Origin: Chlamydomonas reinhardtii
Taxonomy: Eukaryota; Chlorophyta; Chlorophyceae; Chlamydomonadales; Chlamydomonadaceae
NCBI RefSeq assembly: GCF_000002595.2
Contig: NC_057005.1
Span: 468,281 to 532,280 of the forward strand
Direction of reading: 5' to 3'
Length of the DNA stretch: 64,000 nt
The notes below the pieces were generated by a model, which worked only from the letters and a program-made list of their open reading frames with translations, ran no database searches and was not told where the DNA came from. Of this stretch, positions 1 to 9,324 are shown piece by piece. Within the stretch, counting starts at the first letter, position 1. Each line of letters starts with the position of its first letter. A program made the translations under genes and the position numbers.

Positions 1-168
1 CGCTGGGCATGGGCCGCTGGGCATTGGCCCAAGCCTCCACGAGTCCACGTCCTTGGGCTGGCATACATGGGGATGCCGGAGGACCCACACCGCAACGTAC
101 CGCAACTGCCACGCGACGCTAGAACCACGGCCCGGCAACCCTATCCAATCACCTTTTCTCCCCCGCAG

Positions 169-1608
169 GTGATTGATGAGCTAGCCGCGGCCGCCGGTAT
201 TGACTGCCGCAAGCTGGAGAAGTCGGCGGCAGTGGGCAAGGGCGAGCTGCAGGGCAAGCAGGTATGGAGGCGGGCCGGGGCAGGGCCCTAAGGCAGGGAC
301 AGGCAGCACAATTGGACTTGTGGGGCATATGGATTGGAACACAGCGGCTGTGACAGTTTCGCCGGTCAGCGGGTCCTGCGGCGGCACGGCGAGCCATACG
401 CATACTTGCACCCTTCATCCCAAGCCATTGCGGCAAGCCCACGCTTACACCTGCTCTCGCGCTGCAGGTGCTGCTGGTGAAGCCGGTAACGTTCATGAAC
501 AACAGCGGCGAGTCAGTGGCGGCGCTGGCTAAGTTCTACCGGGTGCCGCCGGGCCGGGTGCTGGTGGTGGCAGACGACCTGGACCAGCCCACCGCGCAGG
601 TGAGGGGTTGGGCTGCGCCGCGCACGGCGGAGGCGGGGGCGGGGGCCGCCGTGTGCGTGTGCGTGTGCGGATGCGTTTGCTTGTGCATGCGTATATCAAC
701 TGCCAAGGCAGCGCATGGCGTTGCACCGGCTTGCAGTGTAGGCACGAGCCGAACTCCCCGCGCCGCAGGAGGGATCCACCGTTGGCATACTTGCGCACCA
801 GACTGGCCCTCTTGTTTGGACGCAGCTGATATGGGGTAGTGGGGTTCTTGTGCTTCCGGGTGCTCGCGCTGAGCGCCCCTTCCCGCAGCCCACCCCACCG
901 CTATCGCAGCTTACCTCCAGTCTGCGAGTCACACCAGTCCCCTCCTTGCCTACCTGCAGGTGCGGCTGCGGCAGCGCGGCGGCCACGGCGGCCATAACGG
1001 GCTGCGGTCCATCATCGACCGCATGGGCGGCACACAGGACTTCCCACGGATCAAGGTGTGGACTGCGTGGGAGACGGCAGCTAGGCGGGCAGGGCCAGCG
1101 CCAGCGGACGGGGAACGCTGATATACTGGGGTTTGACAAAGGGTTTGGCAGTGTTGCACGCTGCCTGCGCATGGCAGGCCTAGTATGGACTCATCAAGGC
1201 GAAGCCAGCCAGGTGCAGCATCATGAGCTTGCACTGTTACATAGAGCCCGAGCACCACGAGATCCAACTGACCAACCGTCGCTTCAACGAATTGCCTACA
1301 GATTGGCATTGGGCGGCCGTCGGGGCCTATCCCCATTGCCTCGTACGTGCTCCAGCCCTTCAACAAGGCGGAGAGGCCCGAAATCGACACGGCTGTGCAG
1401 GTGCGTTCGTGCGCCCTTGCCCCTTAGTCTGATGCGGCTGAATGCGTGCGGTGTGCTGCTGAACTGGGATGCCGGTGTCGGATATTGGCACCAAGTGTTG
1501 GTCCGGCGGTGCCGCTCCCACCCATCCCTCTGACAGGAGAGCATCGTCATGATCAAAAGCGTGCTGGCTCTTGGGCTCGAAAAGGCGGCCTCGGGACAGC
1601 GTATCTAG
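169..1608 (+). CDS. PTH: Peptidyl-tRNA hydrolase (Pth family), 5'-truncated by the window edge
   Basis: Pth cleaves the ester bond of peptidyl-tRNA released from stalled ribosomes; in algae it may act in cytosol or organelles. Five exons are visible: 169-261, 468-599, 960-1055, 1302-1400 and 1537-1608 (TAG stop). All are in phase with GT-AG junctions. They encode, in order, the KPVTFMNNSGESV segment, the ADDLD loop with the catalytic aspartate, the GGHGGHNGLRSI segment with the tRNA-binding Asn, and the GRPSGPIPIASYVL C-terminal region, ending in GLEKAASGQRI. The N-terminal exons carrying the early Asn and catalytic His lie before position 1, so the start and targeting peptide are unknown. 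Identity as bacterial-type Pth is clear from motif order; localisation cannot be judged. Confidence 0.93.
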
Positions 1609-1806
1609 GCTTGATTGCTGGCTTGGAGAAGAGCTTGAGTGGAGCGGGACGTGTGAATACGGTAGTGCGCAGGAGAGGCGCCTTGGCGCAGAAGGAAGAG
1701 CCGCCTTGAGGGACAATGACTTGAGTGAGCGTGTGGTGAGCGTAAGGTGATCGTGTTTGTACTTGTGTCGTGTGTAGCAACATTGCGCACTCGTACCAGC
1801 TCGGAC

Positions 1807-2076
1807 GCGCGTATTTAAGAACAGTTGTTCCCCGGTCACGGGAAAAGGGGCTGAGCCCCTCCACAGTCCGAGGCCGAACAACCTCATCGCCCGGACATAG
1901 CGGGGGTCGGTTTCCACAGGCACATATTTAAAAGCAATTTAAGACAAGAAAAGGTGGCTCTCCCTTGCAAGGGAAAAGTGGGCTGTGCCGCCACGCCACG
2001 TCCTCCGTCTGAGGCCGAAGGTTCCGATACTAGCCTCATCTCCCGGACATAGCCGGGGTCGGTTGGTACAGGCACC
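1807..2076. repeat. Diverged tandem duplication (two units of about 115-155 bp)
   Basis: Unit A (about 1807-1922) and unit B (about 1921-2076) each run from a TATTTAA-like start, through a GGGAAAAG segment and a GAGGCCGAA segment, to CCGGACATAGC-GGGGTCGGTT and ACAGGCA. They are in the same orientation and diverged by substitutions and small indels. The unit shows no convincing coding frame. The segment lies between the PTH stop and the decayed transposon block and may be the 3' side of that block. Confidence 0.7.
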
Positions 2077-2245
2077 GCCCGCCATATGTGCCCAGTCGCG
2101 CCCAGCTATCAAGCACTAGTGCAGCAGGCAGCAAGGGCCAACCAGACAGCAAGGAAAACCTCTCAACACCCCTGCCGCTGCAGCCGACTGCCCGCTACGC
2201 CATGCTCGTCAGCACAGGTCGCTGACCAGACAACACCGGCAGGTC

Positions 2246-3090
2246 TCAACCTGCGCGCCGGCGCCGCTTTGAAGGCGGCGCCGCGCTGTCCTCCTCCACG
2301 TGGCCTTGCCCGCCCCCTCTGCTCCGAACATGCGCGCCGCCACTGCCGCTGGGCCCAGGGCCGCCCGTGCCGCCACCACCACCGGGCCCAACGCCGTGGC
2401 CGCTGCTGTTGCCGCCGGTAGGCGCGGTGCCACCGCCGCCGCCACCGCCGTCTCCAGGCCCTGCACCGCCGCCACCGCCACCGCCACCGCCACCGCCGCC
2501 GCCACCGCCACCGCCACCGCCACCGCCGCCAGCAGGTCGCAGGGCTGCAGGCCGCGGTTTGCCAAGCAGCATCTCCATCAGCGCGTGCCGCATGTTTGTA
2601 GCCGAGTTGGCATCGCGGCCCTGCAGTTCAACATGCAAACAGGGCGTGTGTCATCCCATGTGTCATCCCGTGTGTCACCCCGTATCATCTCCAAACCGCC
2701 CTGTGTCATCCCGTGTCATCCCGTGTCATCATCTCCAAACCGACCTGCCGCCCCAAACCTGCCCCAAACCTGCCATCCCACTTACCCACACAGTCCCGCA
2801 GTGTTGGCACACTTGGACGTCGCGGGCACGCGAGCCACCAAACGGAATCACAACTTCCAGGCAGCGCTGCCCGTTACCAAGCAGGCGCCGTCCGCACTTC
2901 GCACACACCTGCTCAGACACAGAGATAGGTTTGGGCCAGGTAAGGTACGTGTGCATTGAGCGTTGTGCGCATTGCTTTGTGAAGATCACAGCGTACCTGG
3001 CTGGTGTAGTATTCGTCCACGTAGACCACCAGGTGGGCGTACTTGTCCACCAGCAGACGCAGCAGCGCCCGGTTTGGGCCCCTGCCTGAC
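2246..3090 (-). pseudogene. Fanzor (TnpB-like RNA-guided nuclease) C-terminal exons, minus-strand copy
   Basis: Three in-phase minus-strand exons are seen: 3090-2997, 2908-2786 and 2620-2246 (stop at 2248-2246). They read GRGPNRALLRLLVDKYAHLV then VDEYYTSQ; a zinc ribbon CAKC ... CQHCGTVW; and GRDANSATNMRHALME, equivalent to the NRDVNAA-type third RuvC motif of TnpB/Fanzor. A glycine-rich tail follows, ending in the basic SKRRRRAG, a possible nuclear signal. Order and spacing match the Fanzor consensus and the second copy at 9325-10124. Exons carrying the first RuvC aspartate were not found upstream, where SWIM-type sequence lies instead, so the gene looks incomplete. Known for the family: Fanzor genes ride inside several eukaryotic DNA-transposon superfamilies. 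Activity is not claimed. Confidence 0.75.
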
Positions 3091-3173
3091 CTGAATTGCG
3101 AAGTAAGTGAGTGAGTGGGTGAAGGTGAGTGGGTGAGTGAAGGTTTGCACCAGTTTGGCACTTTTTGTCAACG

Positions 3174-3209
<36 letters not shown>

Positions 3210-3620
3210 CACGGACAGGGGCAATCCTGGGGGGCTTCGCCCCCCCTGGATCGCTTCGCTCAGGGGGCTCAGCCCAAAAATTAATATAATGTATGTTCTA
3301 GGACAGCTCCGACTACCCCCCAACTAATTCGTGTACGGCACCCCAACCCCCTCAGCCGTACAGGAGTTTCAGTGGGAGTCGGCAGCTGCGCGAGTGGGAG
3401 CGGGTAGTTGTACGGCGGCCCGGCTCGGAAGCTACCTGACTGCAGTGACGCACACGGGCAATTGGTGCTAGTCGGCAGGCAAGTGGAGTGGGTAGTTGAA
3501 TGCGCGCACGTGTGGGAAGCTGCGGCAGAGTACGGCGGAACACGGCGGCGGAGGCTGGCGGTTGGCGCGGCGCGCGAGTGGGAGTGCATAGTCGTAAGCG
3601 CGCCGTTTGGGAAGCTGCGT
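3091..3620. repeat. Microsatellite, GC hairpin and degenerate ~91-bp repeat array
   Basis: A (GCAG)n tract occupies about 3173-3211. A 7-bp stem hairpin GGGGGGC-TTC-GCCCCCC lies at 3229-3245. From about 3391 to 3619 three degenerate copies of a segment (GAGTGGGAG ... TAGT ... GGAAGCT) recur with a period near 91 bp, at about 3391, 3483 and 3574. No coding frame in this stretch resembles a known protein. It separates the Fanzor exons from the upstream minus-strand exons and is probably intronic or decayed transposon sequence. Confidence 0.6.
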
Positions 3621-3899
3621 GTGTGAGCTGTGTGTAAACTCAGAGAGGGGCATGGGGCTGACCCTATTTCCATACGCTGCCTCTGAGCGCACACGGTTGA
3701 CAGTTGGGCTCAAGCACGGGTGGGACTCGCTGGAGTGCAAGATAGGCGCAGGGGCACGAGCAGGCGGGGCGCAGGGGAACTCGGCGGAAACTCGGCGGCG
3801 GCATTCTGTTACAGAGAAACAGCACACTACTGCGACATGCTCATGGGCTCAGCGTTGCTGCCAGCGCCACCAGCGGGCGGCTCAGACCCCACACGCAGC

Positions 3900-4453
3900 T
3901 CACCGCCCTCCCCGCTCTGACCCGAACTGCCAGCACCTAGCCCCAGCCCTGCGTCGATGCGCGACACAACCTGCCGCACGCGCCCCTGCGCCGCCGCCAG
4001 GCCCGCCGCTACCGCCGCCGCCGCCAGGCCCTGCGGTGGAGTGCACGCGCGGCGGCGGCATGGAGGGCTGCTGCTGCTGCTGCTGCTGCGGGCGCTGGTG
4101 CTGGATGGGGCATTTGAAAGTGTGGAAGCGGTCGAGCCGCGCCTCAAACTGGTGCCATGTGCGCCGGAACAGCGTCGCAGAGAACTGCTTGGGCCGCTGC
4201 GCGTCCGCAAGCAGCGTCGTTGCTGCCAGGCGCCGCTGCGAGCTGACGTACGCCTCCACGTTCATGCCGCTGCCGAGGAGCTGGTCCGCATATGTGTACA
4301 TGTGGCGGAGGCAGAAGAAGGAGCTCCTGCTGCTCCTGCGAAAGAGCCTCCATCCGTCTGCGACGCCGACATACGCCATCACGCACGCACGCATCAGGCA
4401 GGAGCAGCCGGAGTACAGCTCGAACAGGTGCGCGCGCACGGGGCCGACAGCAT
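3900..4453 (-). pseudogene. Unidentified minus-strand exon of the decayed transposon
   Basis: The minus frame starting after an acceptor at about 4454 reads RAHLFELYSGCSCLMRACV, then AYVSSQRRLAATTLLADAQ and LFRRTWHQFEARLDRFHTFKC, before running into a Gln run and a Gly-rich tail that end near 3900. The non-repetitive part has a plausible amino-acid mix and lies in the same orientation between the SWIM-type exons and the Fanzor exons. The family was not recognised. It may be part of the SWIM-type protein or the N-terminal half of the Fanzor protein; sequence alone does not decide. Confidence 0.4.
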
Positions 4454-4512
4454 CTGGGCCGTCACATCAGTGGTAACGGCTGCGGGCCTGCGCTCCGCGT
4501 GTTGGGCTGGCC

Positions 4513-4750
4513 CAGGGCTCCTATCTTAATGTCTCCAGACATTAATTGGCCATTTTGGCCGTTTCCTAGACATTCCTCCCGGGTGCTAATGTCTGGGGCG
4601 AGACTTTGTTGGCCCGGGTTTGGGGCGGGTTTTGTCCCAATTCCTATGGAGAAGCCCCCAAACCGCCATGTGCCCAGACAAAAGACGGCGGCCACCGGGC
4701 CGTTTTTGTCTGGAGCTAGACATTTCCCCAAAAACAAGATACGACCCCTG
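4513..4750. mobile_element. Non-autonomous hAT-type element (MITE), copy 1, 238 bp
   Basis: The element starts CAGGGCTCCTATCTTA and ends with a sequence whose reverse complement is CAGGGGTCGTATCTTG, giving 16-bp terminal inverted repeats matching at 13 positions. It is flanked by the perfect 8-bp duplication GGCTGGCC (4505-4512 and 4751-4758). CAGGG termini plus an 8-bp target-site duplication are the hallmark of hAT transposons. The interior has subterminal hairpins (AATGTC-tcca-GACATT) and no transposase. It sits inside the minus-strand SWIM-type coding region. Element plus one duplication is 246 bp, so it keeps the surrounding frame open. A second copy is at 32778-33224. Confidence 0.92.
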
Positions 4751-4758
4751 GGCTGGCC

Positions 4759-6741
4759 ACAGGCACAGCAGCCGCTTGGCGGCAGCGGCGGGGCTAGCTT
4801 CAAGACCGCGCCGCCGCCGCTGCTGCCACTGGCACCACCGCTTCCGCCGCCAACCCCTGCCGCTGCTAGCCGCTCGCCCTGCCGCTGCATCAGTGACAGC
4901 TCAAACGTCATCATTGCGATGATGGTTGCCTTGTCAGGCGCGTATGGGTACCGCACTTCCGACGGCGGCGGCACTGCCTCCTCAACCGCCTCGTCCGCTA
5001 CTGCTGCTGCTGCTGCCGCTGGCGCTCCAGCCTGCTGTGACTGGGTGTCATCCGCATCGCCCTCCGCGCCCGCTGGTGTCCTGATTTGCCCAGTAGATGC
5101 CGCCGCCGCCGCCACTGCTACTGCAGGCAGCATGTGCTGCTCGAACGCTGACCGTGCCTCTGTGACATGCTGGCAGGCAGCGCCGCAGCCGCTGTGGCAG
5201 CAGCGAAGCGCCCCTGTCTGCCGTGTACACGCCACTAGCGTCCGCCCCGGCAGCCAGATGTAGTCGCCTGGCATCACCCGCCCGTCGACCAGCCGCGCGC
5301 ACCGTGCGGCTGGGACCAGTCGAGGCGGCGGCGGCCCCGCCTCCAGCAGCCATTCCACACTGCTGACGTAGGCGGTGTGCAGGCAACTGCTCACGGCGGC
5401 GCCCACTACGCTGAAGCTGCTGCAGGTGCAGGTCATGCGGGGCGGCTGCCCAAGCCGCTGCTCCAACTGCGAACACGCAGCAGGCAAATACAGAGCATAA
5501 GTGCACCCGCAATGTGTAGGCGGTGGCGGCAGGCGGCGGCGTTTGCCCAAGAGCCGCAATACACACAAGGAAATGCCAGTAAGCATCGCGCTCAAAGCCC
5601 CTGTAATGCGCGCGCAATGCATGCGGGTTCGGCTCCCACCTGCACGGCGACAGGCGCGGACGTGATGCGCCACACGTGCCCGGTACCCTCAGGCTGCTCC
5701 TCCGCCACCGCGTCAGGCAGCAGCCACGACTCAGCGGTTGGGTGCAGGACGTATGCGCCGCAGCCGTACGCAAGGAACGCCCCTTACCAGCCCAGGTGCC
5801 CCGCCGGCAGCTCCATGCTCATGGCCCCCGGCGGCCATGTTGTGCGCGCGATGTACATCTTGCTGTTGGGGCGGGGAAGTGCAGCAGGGAGAATGCGCAC
5901 AAGTAAAGCAAGACTGGGAGAAGAAAGTAGGGTGTGGAGTGGGCGGCCGCCCGCCCGTGACAGGCAGTTCTTCCCAGGGCGATGTATGTCAAGATGCGAA
6001 GGTCACGGTCTGGCTGCAGATAGCTGCAGCACACCCCCGGTCATGCCATGCACGGCAGCCCAAACTCACTCATCGAATGCCGCGCCCCACGCCTCACTGC
6101 AGAAGGTGGCGCGCGCCAGGCCGCCGCCAACGAGCTGCTTCACGACAACCTTGTGGCCGGCTGTAAGTACGTACGTAAGCCAGGAAGGGCCCATCCAAGC
6201 ACTGCCCTGCGCTTTCCAGCAGCCGCTGTAGGCGCTCCTTGTGGCTGCGCTTGACGTCTGCAGGCTGGGTGGGCGTGGCAAACGCGGCGCTGCTGCTCGT
6301 GGCTGACGTGTCGTACTACTCCTCAAGCCTGGTCACGCACCGCAACCTGCTCCGGAGCCAGGCCGCAGAGCTGACCCAGCAGGTGCTGTGAGGTAAGACT
6401 CTGCAGCGCTCCCAGAAGCTGCTCGTGGTCGGCCCGCCCAAGCTGCTCCTCAGACATGTCGCTGCTGCAGTAGTAAACCGCCTCCGGGAAGCGGCTCTCA
6501 TTCCGCGCCACCCATGCCGCGAACACCAGCGCGCCAGCGTGCAGCTGGCCCAGCTCTTTGGCACGCCAAAGCAGCGACACGCCGGTTGGTGCGCTGCACT
6601 GGCGCTTGGCGGGCGCTTCTGCAGGCGGGCGGGCAGGCGGCGGCAAGAGAGGTGGGGAGGAGGGTGGGGGCGCGCGGGCGTGGGCGCGGGCGTAACACGC
6701 GCAGCCCGAACACAGCCCGAACACAGCCCGCAAGCCCAAAG
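4759..6741 (-). pseudogene. SWIM zinc-finger transposase-like remnant
   Basis: Minus-strand exons can be followed at about 6741-6337, 6257-6070, 5862-5640 and from 5466 down into the hAT insertion. The last two join in phase, giving HVWRITSAPVAVQ followed by RMTCTCSSF and CLHTAYV, a CxC(x12)CxH SWIM zinc finger at about 5430-5370 with the usual preceding Val-rich strand. A Cys/His cluster (CCHSGCGAACQH) follows. SWIM fingers of this kind are found C-terminal to Mutator-like and related transposases. The DDE core itself was not recognised. Decay is visible: a short GTAC tandem expansion near 6166-6178 shifts the frame, an in-frame TAA lies near 5784, and a MITE is inserted downstream. Superfamily assignment is inference. 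Confidence 0.5.
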
Positions 6742-7105
6742 AAGCCCTGGCGCCTCACCAGCCATTCAGCCCGGGGCATTTGACTGGGGCTTGGTGGTTC
6801 GGGGCTGGGCGGCGCCGGGCTTGGCGGCAAAGGCAAAGGGGGTGCGGGGCTGGGCGGCAGCGGAGACGGGGGCTTGGGGCTGGGTGGAGCGGGGCTGGGC
6901 GGCGCCGGGCTTGGGCCGCTTGGCGGCAAAGGCGAAGGTGGTGCGGGGCTGGGCGGCAGCGGAGACGAGGGCTTGGGGCTGGGTGGTGCGGGGCTGGGTG
7001 GTGCGGGGCTGGGTGGTGCGGGGCTTGGCGGCAAAGGTGAAGGTGGTGCGGGTGCCGGAGACGGGGGCCGTCGGGGGCTTTCAAGGCCCGCGTGGTGGCG
7101 TCGCG
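6742..7105 (-). repeat. Pro/Ser-rich (PPSP) coding-like repeat block
   Basis: The minus strand reads about 90 residues of PPSPAPPSP-type repeats (the plus strand is a G-rich repeat). This resembles the hydroxyproline-rich segments of volvocine wall proteins. It lies directly upstream of the SWIM-type exons in the same orientation and could be their 5' exon, a captured host fragment, or a simple repeat. No signal peptide or start context was established. Confidence 0.35.
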
Positions 7106-7672
7106 TAGTCCTCGGGCAGCCTAGCCGGGGGCGCCGACAATAAATCCTTTAGGGGGTCGAGAGTAGGGACGGCAAAAGGAATGAAACAGGCGCGCGCGGG
7201 CGCGAAGCGGGCCTTGCGACACAGGTTTCTGCTCGGCGGGAGGGCTTCGAATTTCTCGCGGGCGGGTGCTGGAATTGCTCGCTGTTGGTGCTAAGTTTGT
7301 GTGCGGGGTCGGAATTCCTGGCGGAAATTTCAGCCGGAATTCCTGAGGAATTCCGCTTCCGCCTTCCGGTGCACGGAAACGGTTGGAACCCCATCCTGAT
7401 GCTAGCAACGCCGCTCTGTATCCTGGCTTTACAGCGGGAACACTGCAGTGTTCGAACACGCAGACTCGAAACACATGCACTAACTAAAACAGAGCCGCAA
7501 GCAACTGAAGACTTGCTGGAAGTTGCTCTATTGCTCGCGCGTTCTCTGCGCCCAGCCCTTGAAACTTGCGCTATGTGTACACGCGTGCCACTCATACTGT
7601 AAATAGAAGTGGAAGAGCTGCTGACTTGCCAGGCTACAGTTTAGCGCTTCACCCTGAGCTTTTTGATGTACC
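7106..7672. other. Intergenic region with clustered GGAATTCC palindromes
   Basis: No gene is supported here. Three GGAATTCC palindromes occur within 44 bp (7311-7318, 7336-7343, 7347-7354). The right part is the 5' flank of the gene starting at 7673. Confidence 0.6.
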
Positions 7673-8513
7673 ATGGCCCTGCGCCGTCCTCCCGCAGCGG
7701 CCCGCATTTGTACAGCTAAGAAGGTCAGGGCGTTCTCGTGTGGCGTGGGGGTTGCTCAGGCGCGATGCAGGGTCCCGAAGCTTCGACCCTGCCTCGTTTC
7801 TTGTAGCACTATTTTCTTATGTGCTATGTTCGCAAGAGCAAGATCGGGAGTTAGTCATCGCATGTACTTGGCTTCATCCCTTTGCAGGTGTGCCTTACTG
7901 TGCTGGCCACCTCTACGGTTAGCGGAGTGTGGCCCCTGGCCGCAAAGGCGCGTAGCAGCGTCGCGGAGCTGCAGAAGCAGCTGACTACGGCAAAGAAGGA
8001 GGTGGAGGCGGCGGAGCAGCGGGCGGACGCGGCGGAGCAGCAGGCGGACGCGGCGAAGCAGCAGGCGGACGCGGCGAAGAAGCAGGCGGACGCGGCGAAG
8101 AAGCAGGCGAAGATCCGCATTTGGGTGAGTTCGCACACGCAGTCATGGCAGGGGCCCATAGTCCGATGCAGCTCGGCGAGACAGGCATACGGGCTAGGAT
8201 AAGCAAGTGGGGGCCAACGGGACAACTGAGCGACACGCGCACATGCATGCTCATGTCTCACTACCCATTATGCATCATCGATCACGGACACGGCGGGCAG
8301 TGCGCGCCAGCTGCCACGCCAGTGTGAAGCGTGTGGTGCACTCAGGCGCTGTCTGACCTGTGTTTTTCTCTTGTCTTGCAGGTTGGCACAGCGCTGAGTT
8401 ACCTGGTGCTGATCTTCGTGGCTGGCGTCGTTACCGGCATAGTACCCCGCATCATCTCCAGCAAACTGCCGCCCTCCGTTGCGGAGTTCATCAAGCAGGC
8501 TTTGTACCGCTGA
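7673..8513 (+). CDS. Small coiled-coil, single-span membrane protein (139 aa), unknown function
   Basis: Three exons, 7673-7723, 7888-8124 and 8382-8513 (TGA), join in phase to 139 residues. The start is MALRRPPAAARICTAKK, basic and short of acids, compatible with an organellar presequence. Residues about 40-95 form a strong coiled coil with a seven-residue repeat of the type QQADAAK. A single hydrophobic segment (VGTALSYLVLIFVAGVVTGIV) sits near residues 97-117, followed by a short amphipathic tail SKLPPSVAEFIKQALYR. The layout (presequence, coiled coil, membrane anchor) suggests a scaffold or tether in an organelle membrane. No family was recognised. The 3' UTR probably runs to the TGTAA at 9295-9299, inside the first 37-bp repeat. 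Confidence 0.72.
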
Positions 8514-9287
8514 TTGCGCTCACAGGGGAAGGAGCTCTGGCTGGCATTCCTCGGGTCCGCAGTGAGTGCAGCCGCCGTTGCCCAGACATGGCCAGGTACG
8601 ACAGACTGGACCACTAGGACCTGCTGGGCCTGGCCCCCGCCTATGAGGCGTGCGCATGTGTGTCAAACGCTTTCCGGGAGGTTCACTAGTGAGGGGGGGG
8701 GCAGTGTAGGCGGGGAGCTGGTTTTGACGGATGTAGTTGCTGAGGGAAAATCAACGCATGGATGAGCGCCTGTCAAGGCATATGATGTGGGGAGGGGTGT
8801 CGAGGTAGCGAGCAAGGCAACGCAGGGCCACAGACTGCAATCTGCACCATAGGCTGCTGTTATCATTGAGGCCACATATCTTACAGCTGCATAGGTGCCT
8901 CTGTGTGGCAGTGACATATGCCAAAGGACCTCCTGTCCCTTGCCGGCGGGTGAATGAGGGGGGGCTCAGTTCCCGAACTGACATACTTGCAACTGAACGT
9001 CTTCCTCAGATTGAAAGGGCCATTGCATGATTGTATGCTGCCTGCCGGGTGGTCCGTGGTGGCCTTCAAGGCGACTACACCTTAGCACCCTAGTATTCTA
9101 GAGCATTGGCATTTTTGGAGCATCCGTGCTTCCTCTCGCGGCTGTTAGAGGTCCTTAAGCGCTGCGGGGTACGTTGGCTAGTGGTGATTGCCAGTAGTGC
9201 TGGTGGTCTGTGGACGGGTGGGCTTGGATGTGCGATGGGACAGTGGTAAGGCAGGTTGGTAAAGTCCCGTAGGGTGCAGCTGATTTC
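8514..9287. other. Probable 3' UTR of the 139-aa protein gene
   Basis: No coding frame here looks real. The first TGTAA after the stop is at 9295-9299, so this stretch is probably a long 3' UTR, as is common in this lineage. Confidence 0.5.
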
Positions 9288-9324
9288 CATGTTCTGTAAC
9301 AAAGTCGGTGTGCACTTGAGTGAG
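9288..9324 (+). repeat. 37-bp direct repeat, left copy
   Basis: The sequence starting CATGTTCTGTAACAAAGTCG is identical over 37 bp to 10416-10452. It contains TGTAA, the green-algal polyadenylation signal. It abuts the 5' end of the plus-strand Fanzor coding sequence. Confidence 0.9.

Noticed and set aside
3607-4476. 289-codon plus-strand frame
   Set aside because: Cys runs and composition arise from a CTG/GCTGCT repeat; the minus frame over the same bases is more protein-like.
7311-7354. Triple GGAATTCC as a heat-shock element array
   Set aside because: Heat-shock elements need GAA and TTC blocks alternating with 2-bp gaps; here GAA and TTC are directly joined and the spacing between palindromes does not fit.
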